Source: Hyaloscypha bicolor E (Eukaryota > Ascomycota > Leotiomycetes > Helotiales > Hyaloscyphaceae). Taken from it: DNA of 64,000 nucleotides. Below, one piece after another: positions 30,211 to 40,878 of this stretch. Every line of letters starts with the position of its first letter. Position 1 is the first letter of the stretch. The DNA is taken from the NCBI RefSeq assembly GCF_002865645.1, contig NW_020194555.1, positions 3,374,288 through 3,438,287 of the forward strand, read 5' to 3'. The notes under the pieces are model-generated. The model searched no databases. It was not told the DNA's origin and saw only the letters and a program-made list of their open reading frames with translations. Made by a program: the position numbers and the translations under genes.

Positions 30211-32041
30211 TTATCCAGCAGCAAATGTACTCCTCTTCCTCAACTTCTCCCCAAACTTCCACAACAGAATCGGTGCCGGCCAACCAAGTCCAATAGCAAT
30301 GAAAGCCAGCAAACTATTCCCCCACCCATAGTCCAGCGCAGCATACATATACGGCGCAAACAACGGAAACCCAAACCCAGCCAGTGACCTCAAAACCGTC
30401 GCGGCCCCCACCGCACTCGCCGCATACCTTGTGTAGGAATCAACGATATACGTCTGGGTACACTGGAACCCGATGATCACGCCCGCGGCGAAGATCGCCG
30501 CGCCGATGTTGGGGAAGATCCAGTGCGTGTGGTACTGACTCGTCCACCCGTATATAAATAAGCCGATTGGGACTAGGAGAGCCCCGGGAATCATTAATGG
30601 GACGCGGAACTCAGGCTTCCCTACGCCGCCGTTCTTCTTTTTGAGCGAGCGGTAGATCATGTCTTGACACGGCGCGCAGACCTGTGTTCCCAGGAAGAAA
30701 CCGACGCCGAGGGAGATGTAGTTTAGCCCACCGATGCCGACGGATTCGTGGTAGGAGTTCTCCCAGAGCCCCGGGAAGGTGGAGAGGACGAGGTACATGA
30801 GGCCATAGAGATAGGCCATGTAGATGGCTAGGACTTGAACGATGACTTGTGTGCCAAGGAGCTTGAAGGGACGGATTAGGGAGATGCGGAGCGTTTTGGC
30901 GACGGTGCGTTCCGGGTGGTCGAACTCAGTGTGCAAAGCCTCGTTCCCAGTTTCTTTGATCATCACTTTCTTCTTTCGGTGCAGGAGGACAGGAGGGTAT
31001 GTTTCTTGTAGGAAGAAGAGGCCGAAGAGTTGGATGAGGGCGTCTGCTATGGTAGTGGAGTAGAATACCCAGCGCCAAGTCGTGTTTTCGGTGATAAACC
31101 CGCCTGCAATAGGTCCAACAGCAGGTCCGAGAAGAGGCGCGAGACTGTAGATACTGATAGCCTTCCCTCTCTCCTCAGCATTGAACAAATCACTCAGAAC
31201 CCCACCACCTAATGCAAGAGGCGCACTGCCTCCCAAACCGGACAGAAATCTAAACGCGATCATCTGGCCCTTTGTTTGCGCGAGACCACAGCCCAAGTTG
31301 AAGAATAGGTAGAGAAGATTGCTAGTTTGCAAGATGATTACCCTCCCGTACATTTCAGACAGCGGTCCGAGGAAGAGCGGGCCAATTGCGTAGGCGAGGA
31401 CGAAGATAGAGAGGGTTAGAGATTGCTCGACTTTGTTCGTGATGTTGAATTCTCGGGCGATAGCCGTCAGAGCGGGAGCGACCATGGATGAGGAGACAGG
31501 GGAGATGAAAGTAAAAGACGAAACTGCCAACCATCAGCTTCCATTCCACAAAATTCCTTCAAAATGGATACTCACCAACCAGCGTAGCAGCCCATTTCCT
31601 CGAAGTCGACCAATTCTTGGGGTTCGACTTATCATCTGGTCCATCCCAAGTAACCAAATTCGGATCCCTGATGCTCCTTCTACTCTTCTCGCTCTTCAAT
31701 TTCTCTAGTTTTGGTCCGGCTTCTACATCTCGTTGGTCTTCAATGCCATCTCTCACTTCAGGTACGATCGACTCCCTCGATCCTTCCGGCACCTCTTTTG
31801 TGTCTTCTGAATCCTCCGTTTGCACACTCCCATCCTCAAGATTGACCGTCTCTTCATTCTCCTTCTCCTTCTCTCCATGATACCGATGCCCGTGGTATTG
31901 TGCCTGGTCGTCGATATAGTTGCCCGACACGTATCTCGTCAGTGGCGCAGGCGAGCTCGGTCTCGACGCCCCGGATCTTCGAGATGCTGCGCCTGAGGTG
32001 TTTCTCCTCGGGGGCCGTTCTTCTTTCTCTAAATTCGCCAT
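30211..32041 (-). CDS. MFS transporter, DHA1 multidrug/polyamine type
   Basis: Two exons on the minus strand, 31576-32041 and 30211-31523, giving 592 residues; donor GTGAGT, acceptor TTGGCAG. A hydrophilic N-terminus of about 140 residues is rich in Glu, Ser and Arg. The pre-helix motif VTWDGPDDKSNPKNWS is typical of fungal DHA1 pumps. Twelve hydrophobic segments follow. The signature GPLFLGPLSEMYGRVIIL comes after helix 2, RFLSGLGGSAPLALGGGVLSD marks helices 4-5 (antiporter motif), and GPAVGPIAGGFI matches motif C of proton-drug antiporters. Relatives (Tpo1, Flu1, Mfs1) export polyamines, azoles and other toxic compounds from the plasma membrane. Substrate is not deducible. It lies between an ABC-transporter fragment and a decayed kinase, in the accessory part of the window. 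Confidence 0.87.
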
Positions 32042-32814
32042 TATAAATATCCCTTTATAATTCAATCTAGCTCGTCGTGCACTGTTCCGTCGTAGTTTCC
32101 GCAGAGAAGGTCAAAGGAAAGAGGGGCAAGAAACTTCTTATCGAGTGACGTCGATAGACCCAACAAGAAAAGATAAATAGTATCCGAGGCTATGAATAAC
32201 CTCTTATACCTTAACAGTTTGATTCTAACGGAGAACACAACGCCACCAACAGAATTAGACTCGTATCGGAGCAAGAAGAGCAAAGGAGATACGCAGGACT
32301 TAAGAAAGAAGGTTAAGTGGTGACGCCGATGTGCCGTGCATCGGTATCAACCAATTGCATGGCACGGAAAACCGGCTCTACAGAGGACCTAGAGCTGCAG
32401 AGCTTGTAGGACGACCAATACTTGCACTATTTGGGGCAAAAGGGCGCGCGAGTTGGCTGCGCTGGGTGCGCATGTTTGGATGGATGGGAGAGCGGGTGTT
32501 CGGCACGTCACAAAGTTCTGCCATCTCCCCCGCTTGGCTTCGCCTCGCCTCGAGGCTGAGACAGGGGAGCTCCGTTTCGGGCCCGAGGTGGGACAAAAAG
32601 AACAAGGGAAACCGGGCGGCGTTAATTATTTCCGATCGCCATCGGACCCGGCCATCCGATGGGGGTTGTCTATTCGTGTAATATTTTCGGCGCTTTCCCA
32701 AGACGGAGAGGAGAGTCCCCTGTGGATGAATAGCTTAATTCTGACACGAAGGCTTCATAATCCCTCTATAAACACCATCTACCACGCCTCTAAATGCATC
32801 TCTTCCCCATCATC
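32042..32814. other. Promoter side of the DHA1 gene, no gene
   Basis: 773 bases between the transporter start and the kinase pseudogene. The stretch 32450-32720 is locally GC-rich with open frames on both strands but no motif. Confidence 0.5.
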
Positions 32815-34265
32815 TCATTTCGTCATCATCGTCGTCATATACAAAAGCGCCTCAATCTTCGTCCGGATTTGCAGGATCCTGAACGGTTTCGGCATCACAT
32901 CATCCATCCCCGTCTCCTTGCTACAACGAATTAGCAAGATATTTCTTTGGGGGGTAGAGAGCCGGGAGCACGAGGCATGTTCCCGACCAGTAGAACAGGG
33001 AGCTCGGGGTATGGGACAAAGAATAGGGGTTGGTTACGCCATGAGAACTTGCTCGCTCCTCGCGTTTGCTGTGACTACTATGATCGGCAGGTGTCTTTTA
33101 ATCAGCCCTGCTGCTTCCATCTCTCGGATGAGATCAAGTGTTTCACCTCCGTGATTAGCATACCTCAGAACGCAGATACAACAGCTCTCCCTTGCCCCAA
33201 TCGCCTCCAGCGGTAACAGTCGATCTTGCCTTCTTTGCTGGGAAGTAATCGAAGCCTGAAGGTTCTGGTGGAGGTGGTTGGAGGTACGCTCCGATTGAAA
33301 CTTCAATGGTGCGTTTTGGGGCGCTCTTCATAAACTTGATAGCATTCGGGTACAGGTGTATGAGCTGAGCAGAAGAATGAAGCCAGTAAGAACCCCAGCA
33401 AGAGGGGAGGGTGGGAACTCCCAAGACACCCCTAAACTGAAATATTGTGCTTCTTGGTTACCTACTACTTGAAGCAGCCTGCTTGAGTCGAGCATCACAA
33501 TATCAATGTTCAAGTCTCGGTATGCTTCGGTGATATGGAACGCCATCTGAATGTCGTGCACCTTTTGACATTCAACCATGAACATTTGCTGAATTTGCTG
33601 CACAATTTCCACGGACTGCACTGGTACTGGGGTGGTCAACCAGAGGTTCGAATTGAGCTTGGAGATTGTGAAATGCTACGAATTATTAGAATGCAAATGT
33701 TGCATTTTATTGGGGAACTCACTAATCAACGATAGACTTTTGGTGCTGAGCACAAAGCGGATTGTCTCAACAGAGCTAATGCTTTCTTTGATGATTGCGG
33801 ACAACACGAGGTCCATGTTAGGATTGGAAGTCAATTCTGCAAGTGAAGTGGATATTTCATCAGCACATTGTAAAATCGCGCCTATGAAACATTAGCCAAT
33901 CTTCGACACCTATGGAAATGTGTCCTTACTTAATGGATTCCTCATCTCATGACTGGTAATATCATGAAGGAGTTCTGGGCTCTCCTTGTTTCCTCTGCTT
34001 CATGCAATCTTCTTGCTTGAAGATTATCAGCCCATTTTATCCTGGAGATATCGGTGATACCTGTCTCCATCAGTACACAAGAGATATGTCGAGAAGGAGA
34101 ACTTTCAATGTTCACTCACAGCCCGTTTGCGCAAGTAATTTCCCTATACGGTCCATAATTACGAGTCCTCCGGGAGCCAGATCGGAGAATCGTTTGAAAT
34201 TCTTTTCGTTCTCCTTCGCCTTCCGCGTCCGTAATAACAGCTGCTCCGACACAGCGCATCAGTAA
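32815..34265 (-). pseudogene. Decayed hybrid histidine kinase (PAS - HisKA - HATPase - receiver)
   Basis: Read on the minus strand, pieces appear in the normal domain order. A PAS-like segment (NFKRFSDLAPGGLVIMDR) lies at about 34130-34250. The phosphoacceptor H-box DITSHEMRNPLS is at about 33930-33963. It continues across a clean GTAAGG...CATAG intron to AILQCADEIST. ISKLNSNLWLTTPVPVQ is at about 33600-33675. The N-box piece reads DSSRLLQV, then after an intron LIHLYPNAIKFMK. The last part is receiver sequence: REMEAAGLIKRHLPIIVVTA, and across a further intron AKETGMDDVMPKPFRI. Missing are the G1/F/G2 ATP-binding boxes and the receiver half with the phosphoacceptor Asp, because LRSE runs straight into YANHGGE. 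At least two frame breaks (near 33975 and 33690) have no good splice solution. A functional kinase is excluded on this assembly. Confidence 0.8.
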
Positions 34266-34559
34266 TTTCCCCCCCCAGTGGGATTCGCTCGCAGGAATTC
34301 AAGGGGTATTTCTAATGTACCAGAACTTCGTTCTTCATCCGAAGAAATCTTTCATCCTTCAATGTCTTCTATTCGCAAGAGCTCGCAGCTAAACACTCCT
34401 CTCCTCCACTGATCCTCAACACCCCACCCCCAACAAAAGCCGGGCTCCTCTATTTACTCAGCAGGTAGCTTTTCATATACAGCATTTTCCATCACACACA
34501 ACTTTTAAACTTCAGCCTTAAGAGAAAATTTGCATTTTATTCCTCCTTACCAAGCTCAA

Positions 34560-36112
34560 TCAATCGATACTAATAACCACCTTCCCAAAATGCTTCTGCG
34601 TCCACATATACTCGTACGCCCTACGTTTATTAGCACAGTTCAACCTCTTCTACGAGTTGAAAATTGAGTTGGATACTCACTCCTTCGCTTGCTCCAGAGT
34701 GAAATGATTTTCATCTACGTGGGGCTTGATATTTGCGCGCTCAATCGCCCTGTTCATCTCCTCGAACATGTCTCTGCTGCCTACTAAGATAGACCTCACC
34801 GTACACAGGGCGCCTAGGATATCCTAGCAGGGAATTAGCAGCTTCTCTCTCTCTCTTCTCCACTCTCCTTAATCCTCTCCCATTTCATTTCTCCCCCCTG
34901 AATACTCGCATCCCCTTCGCATCCCAAGCTCACGAACAAGGGGGTGAAACAAGAGGAGAAAGAAAGGCTTACCAAGAAACTAGCACCAGCTACCGGCCCC
35001 CCGACGAACCCTATTGCCGTCACGCATCCACCTATTTTCACACTTTTGAGACTTTGCGCAAAGGCTGTATACAATCAGTACTTGCACCATCATCTCCCGT
35101 CTCCCCCTTCCCCCTTCCCCGTTTCTCACACCTCCAAATCCGCCATCAACAACCTAGAAAAGGCACTTACTACTCGGTCCCCCCACCTCAACTACAAAAT
35201 CCACTCCTCCCCCACCCGTGATCCTCTTCGCTTCCTCACCCCAATTATCAATCTCTCGGTAATTGATAACATGATCTGCTCCTAACTTCCTCAAGAGATC
35301 TACTTTCCAAGGATTCGAAGTTGTCGATATCACTTTAGCTCCTGCAGCTTTGGCGAACTGCACCGCCAGACAACTCACTCCCCCCGTGCCCATAGTCAGC
35401 ACCCAATTCCCCGGCTTCACCTGCTTCCCCTCTACCCCATAGAGAGCATTCCAAGCCGTAACACCCGCACAACTCAAGCTGGCCGCCTCCCTGAACCCCA
35501 GATTCCCTGGCATGGAGACGAGACCGTTCTCGTTGAAGGTCCCGTATTGACGTAGAGTGCCGTGGACAGCGGAGCCGAGACCCGAGGCCAGATGGGGAGG
35601 CGAGAGCGGACCGCCAAGGTGCGATTGGTGGAAGAGCGTGCAGACTTTGTCGCCGGGTGCGAAGCGGGTTACTTTTGGACCGCATTGGAGGATGGTGCCG
35701 GAGCCGTCCGAGAGGGGGGTCATGGAAGGGGAGCAGGGGAAAGGGTATTGTCCTATGGTTGAGAGAGCGTTAGCTTGTTGACAATTGGGAGGGGGCTTGA
35801 AGAAAGGGGGGATGGTCGATTGGAGGGTCAGGCGAGGGGGAAGTGAGAGAGTGAGGAGGGGGAATAGTCAGTTAAGCGGTGATCTGCATAGATGATAGGG
35901 ATGAGATAGGGAAGGCACTGACCTTTCGGAATAAGAAGATCACGGTAGTTCAGTGACACGGCGTGGAACTTGACTAGCACCTCGTAGTCGGACGGCTTGG
36001 GGAGGGGAGCCTCGGCGTGGAAGGTCAAGCTGTCGAAACCGTTCGTGCCCTCCACGGACCAGGCCTTCATTGTCTTAGGGATCGCTGTCGAGGTGTTCCC
36101 GTTAAGCGCCAT
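34560..36112 (-). CDS. Zinc-independent MDR-family alcohol dehydrogenase/quinone reductase-like enzyme
   Basis: Five exons on the minus strand: 35923-36112, 35171-35752, 34973-35064, 34681-34823 and 34560-34620, giving 355 residues, in phase throughout. The GroES-like N-terminal half contains YEVLVKFHAVSLNYRDLLIPKG, where the usual catalytic-zinc Cys is absent, and PLSDGSGTI. The Rossmann half has LTMGTGGVSCLAVQFAKAAG (nucleotide-binding Gly-rich turn) and VISTTSNPWKVDLLRKLGADHVINY. The end, EYMWTQKHFGKVVISID, is typical of the NADPH:quinone reductase branch. Cofactor is probably NADP(H) and the substrate an aldehyde, enone or quinone; this is inference. No targeting signal. Intron 4, between LEQAKE and AYEYM, is about 60 bases. 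Confidence 0.88.
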
Positions 36113-39100
36113 CTTGTCTTGTCTCACTGCACTCCTGCTGCTTATGAAATCTGATAATTGAATCGAAAGAATAACGAGAGTAGTGTAGTTTCTTAGTGGA
36201 TAAGCAATAGCAATTGCAACGGCAAGTTGCAAGCTTGAATTTTGGAGGGAGAGGAGGCTAGGGGAAGGAGGAAAAGAGAATGTGAGACAAGAAAAGAGGC
36301 ACTGGGGGCCTTCCCTCTTTGTACGAGAGAAATTATAGTTCCCTTCCATAGAAGAGCAGCAATATGCGGCTAGCATAGCACCGGAGTCGATGAAGAGAGG
36401 AATGTCAGTCTGTCAAGCCCTAGGCACAGCTCGGAGATAGGCATGCTATCAACTATGCAAGACCGTCCTCTTTTACCAAAACTTTCCCTCGGAGTCTTTG
36501 TCTAGACCGGTTAGAGCGCGTGTGCCGGAGAGCAACATGGGCTTTTGAGGCTTCTGGAAGCCACGATTGGAACGGAAATTGAGGGGCGGCGTTTGGGCGG
36601 GGCCATGGCAGTTGAAGTCCCCTATCTCTGCAATTTGCGTTGTGGGTACGCTGGTACTGCTTTCGATCTCTTGAAATGAGCATGCTGTAAGGCCTCTTTT
36701 GGATGACGTTGACGGCGAAAGTCTATGAATGGAGGGGCTGTGGCCAATGCGGGGCATTTGCGCAAAACGCCGTCGCGGAGGAGGAGCGGGGCAGAGGGGG
36801 ATCATTGACGGCCCGCGGTTGGAAAGGCAGAGCCAGAGAGGCAACCAGGAATCTGCGCTTGCGAGCATCCTTCCGCAATCCATCTGCAGCACGCGAGAAT
36901 AGTTCTTGGATGTCAGTGTCAGCTCCCACGTACGACGGTTTGGTGGTGTACCGTAATGTAATTTGAGCGGCCTGAAACTTAGAGCGATGACAGCTCTCAA
37001 ACTGGAGCTCGCCGGGGTGGGGTTTGAGGCGATCTTGTGCTTCTTTTAATGGTATATTTGCCAGAAGATAGGTTGAGGCCGGTGAAGAGCTTGTTGCTTT
37101 TAAGGCTGAGGTGATGTGGGTTATGTCTGAGGGGCGCGGGATGAGGATGGTGGGAGGGGAGATCGCAATCCAGGAGCTTCATGCTCGTCACGTGTTACGG
37201 TGGGGTTTGGAACAGTAACCTGGGAAGGGGGGTTGTGATACTTGGTATATGTCACTTGTAGCTGCGTACCGGGCCAACCTCCCCGTTCCTCGACGCCCGT
37301 TTGAGGCATTTGACGTGATCTCTCGTCACGTTGTAATACGCGCTGCACCCGCTCTCGACGCTCGTTCGACCTCGTCTGTTGGGCTCCCAACCAACATCTG
37401 GTGTGCTCGCCGCTCAGCATGGATGCACCGCCCTTGAGACTCGAGTATTCTTCAGGAGGATTCGACAATGCAGTGGCTGCACATATCGTCAGACCTCAAA
37501 CTGCTCGATTAGGTGCTGCTCGAGATGACCGAGATGCAAGGAGTGTTGGTTCTGGTCCCATGGGCTTCCTCGAGATGAAAGAGCGTCTCTCTTTGGATTC
37601 TGATTCTCCTGCTGTCCTGACTCCATGCCCGGTCTTGCACCTTAATGACTAGCATCTCAAGCGCTAAGACCGCTCTACATATCTCTCATCAAAACCCTCA
37701 TCTTTACGACGAGTAGAAGACGCATACTTGGACGACACGTGAAGTGTTCAACATTTCAGTCACCGAGAATTTTGCCGAACGTTGACTATCGCGATATTTC
37801 TCGTCTATCGCCACATAAGGTTTCTAACGGACCGAGATTGCAAACAATCTAGAGATATTGCTGCCGTTGCCCCGAGCTTCTGTAGCGTGTCATGCTCGAT
37901 GCTATTTGAGTCCTCATCGACCTGACGATCCAGCTGCCAGCAATATATGTGGTCAACTGGGAACGAGAAGGTGTTGCACTTTAATGTGAGAGCCTCCTGC
38001 GGGAAAGTCGGGAGATGCGCCGCTCTCTCCACAATTTGCGAATCTAGGTCGCCACGCCCAATCACGAAGAGGGCATAGGCTTCCGTCCTATAGATCTGTT
38101 CCTGGGATGGAATGCTTGTCAGGGGGCGGTCGAGGAGAACGTCTGCCAATGAGTTGGGGGTTTTACTATAAATCTGCAGCTTTAGATTCCAGGAACGCCT
38201 GGTATCAGATTGATCTGTGGCCAGAGGTACTTTATGATCAAACAATCATAGTCAATCATAAGATAATGTCGGTATTGGATATTGCCGAGGGAGTCGGCTC
38301 TCGATACCACGGGCCATATTGCGCACCGACGACCAATGAGGCATCCGAGATGTGCATGAAATGCCCCTCAATTTACGGAGCTCGAGACGAAATGCCTACA
38401 GGCGAGCCCAGACAGGCCCTGTCGAAGGTTTGCCCAGCCACCTGACGACAGCCGCCCCTGTCCGTCTGGCTTTCCCTCGTGGCCCCCAGGATGCAGACGA
38501 GCCACGCGAGGAATTGGTTGCCGTTTCCTCGCTTCATGGCAGACTTCTTTCTTGACAATCCGAAGCTTCGATCTGATCTTTGCGGTTTCTAGATGAGGAC
38601 AAGTCCGGCCACCGCATTCGTGCACCTGCATATGGCACTTTATTTCGTTGTGGAGGCCACAGGTCCTGAATCTGGCAGTGTTTGCTGCGGAGCCTTCGGG
38701 AGTTTTCAGGCCAGCGAGGATCCGGGGTAGCACATCCGAGCATGGCGTTCTCGAAGGTCCTGTGTACCTTGGAAGCCGTTCTAGAAGATCTGCCAGAGCA
38801 GAATTGCGGACGGGCACGCACCACAAACTCGTACTGTGCACTTCGTACAGTACAGATCAGCGCGCTCTTCAATATGCCAGAAAGGAGCCCCACAATCAGC
38901 CAAGGGGGGCTCCATTCGCTTCACTGGACGAGATTGGGAACGGTCGAATAGCGAGCAGCGGCGGCACATGTGACATGCGAGCAGACGACGAGGAACATCG
39001 GACCGTTTGAATTTCGGTGGCGTGGATGGCCGACCAGGAACGCCGTTGCGCAGGACCCTTCAGTCCATGCACGACACATGTTGCTCCCTGGCTGACTGAA

Positions 39101-40271
39101 TGCGGTAATCTAGCAGACGGGCCACCCAGACAGAGGGCGCCGAGCTCTCGGACGTGAGGAAGCTGAAGAAGAGTCAGAGAGGGTGCTTCGAATTCATGCC
39201 TTTAATGAGATTTGCGGAGGGTGATGGTTTTGTTTCCCCCAAAGTACCGTGTATGATAATTGGCGCGATATTTGTTTGATGTGGATGTGGAGGTGGGCCG
39301 ATGCGCCCATCCGCAAGAGATCTTGGCCGCAAGCTTTAAGTAATTAAGGTACGGAGCAAGGCCAACTAGGCTTACGCCGCTCGAGGGCGGTGGGAGGGAG
39401 GGAACTGGATCCGGCGCACAACATGCTTTGGTCCATGTACGGTGGTTTGCGGGAGGAGAGGTCTGCCGGGCTCGGTATTGCAATTGCTCGTCTCGGAGAG
39501 GGAGGGGGGAGAGGGATGAGCCTGGGAGGAAGGCCTTGTTGCTATTGCTCTGCGAGGTGTGTTGTGGATGACAGCATTAGACGCTCGCTTGAACTTGAAC
39601 TTGAAGTTGAACTCTAATAAATCAGCGATGCGAAAGTGCCAAGTGGAGCCGCTTCCTGCTTCCTGCTCATCCACACTTCACCGTTGGCGGCCTGCCTCAC
39701 ACTTCACTTGACTTGACCTGACTCTTGAGGACTGACTGCTGGCAGGCAGCCTTTAGCGCGCCTGTCGAAGCTCGGCAATCCTCCAGGATCTGCGCCAGAG
39801 ATGGATGGGAGAGCTTGCGTTTTTGCACCGCAGCGCAGCGCACCGTAGCCCACTCCACATGGCAGTCCTCGTAGTCGTACATTAGAGTCAGTCAGTGGTG
39901 GTCGGCCTCTCACTCCGCTCGTGGCCCAAGGCCCATGACAGCAGCTCGCCCAGGACTGCAACAGCTGCCTCATATCGCATAGCGTGAAGGACATCACAAC
40001 GCCATGCCAGCGTGGTGACCACATCGCCGCATCAATGCTCACGAATGTCCGAACAGATGGAGTGGGACAGGCTTTCTCTCTGCCTTCACGGCCCCGCACG
40101 ATTGGCTGCACGCGCTGCACCTCCAAACCAGCGCCAATCGAAGCGCGGCGTTCGGGCTGCTCCCTGCACGCCGTCTGCTCTCGAGTTCACAGATTCGGAA
40201 AAAGTGTGGCCGAGTCGAAGTTGCGTCTTCCTACTTCCTCCATGTCTCGGAGGCAAGCCGCCGCGCTGCGA

Positions 40272-40308
40272 CCTGCCTGCCTGGCCTGCCTGCCTGCTTG
40301 CTTGCTCT
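40272..40308 (+). repeat. (CTGC)n-type microsatellite
   Basis: Imperfect CCTG/CTTG tetranucleotide run about 570 bases upstream of the xlnR start. Confidence 0.85.
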
Positions 40309-40459
40309 CAGTCAAATCTCGCCAGCACCGCGACCTCAAACCACCCCCCAAGTGTGCAAGTGTGGGTTAGGTTCTATGGCCACAGGAAAGCAATATATCA
40401 CGACCCCATGCCCATGCTCATGCTCACTCGCCCATCCGTCCATCCATCGCGCGCAGGGG

Positions 40460-40524
40460 CCCCAGCAGCAGCACTGCCCTGGCGAACGCTCAAAGGACGT
40501 CGGGGACCCTACGGCCCACCCCGG
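40460..40524 (+). promoter_or_regulatory. Two CreA-consensus sites upstream of xlnR
   Basis: CCCCAG at 40460-40465 and CCCCGG at 40519-40524 are reverse complements of SYGGRG, the carbon catabolite repressor CreA/Cre1 consensus, 350-420 bases before the start codon. In Aspergillus and Trichoderma, xlnR/xyr1 is under CreA/Cre1 control, so the placement is reasonable. The motif is short and the region GC-rich, so chance occurrence is likely enough to keep confidence low. Confidence 0.25.
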
Positions 40525-40878
40525 CCCCTCCATAGTCCAAAGCAATAAACTCCAGAACTTGCCCTCTTTTTTCTCCATGCAAACCCCGCCATATATTTGA
40601 TTGCCCTGTCGCTGGTGGCGCTTCCCTTGGGCGAAGCCCTTTTTGTTTTCTCTGTCCACATTGCCTCACACAAAGCACCCTGTGATGATCAAGGAGACAA
40701 GGTCTGCATCCCGGACCGCATCCAGCAGATAGATATAGATACTTCCTCCGGCCTACTCCTCAGGACGATCCTCAAGACACTTCTCCACCACTCTTTACAC
40801 TCTCCCCTACCACCCAAAAGACTGAAGCCTTGTCGGTCCTTCACACAAGGCGAAGAATACTCACGCAAGACATTCAAG

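Larger units (their letters stand above)
36113..40878. other. 4.8 kb gene-poor region upstream of xlnR
   Basis: No gene could be supported. A minus frame at 37805-38245 has protein-like composition (ALTLKCNTFSFPVDHIYCW) and a possible acceptor within it. Minus frames at 38368-38969 are Cys-rich in two registers (for example CHMQVHECGGRTCPH and ADLYCTKCTVRVC). None matches a family I know, and they may be decayed genes. From about 39.4 kb the DNA is rich in short simple repeats. The last ~300 bases are likely promoter and leader of xlnR. Confidence 0.45.

Noticed and set aside
36473..37000. Minus-strand frame of 175 codons
   Set aside because: Ser/Pro/Arg composition typical of GC-rich noncoding sequence, no family.
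39360..39380. XlnR self-binding site (GGCTAA-type) upstream of xlnR
   Set aside because: Only a partial match (AGGCTTA) was seen, too weak to claim autoregulation.
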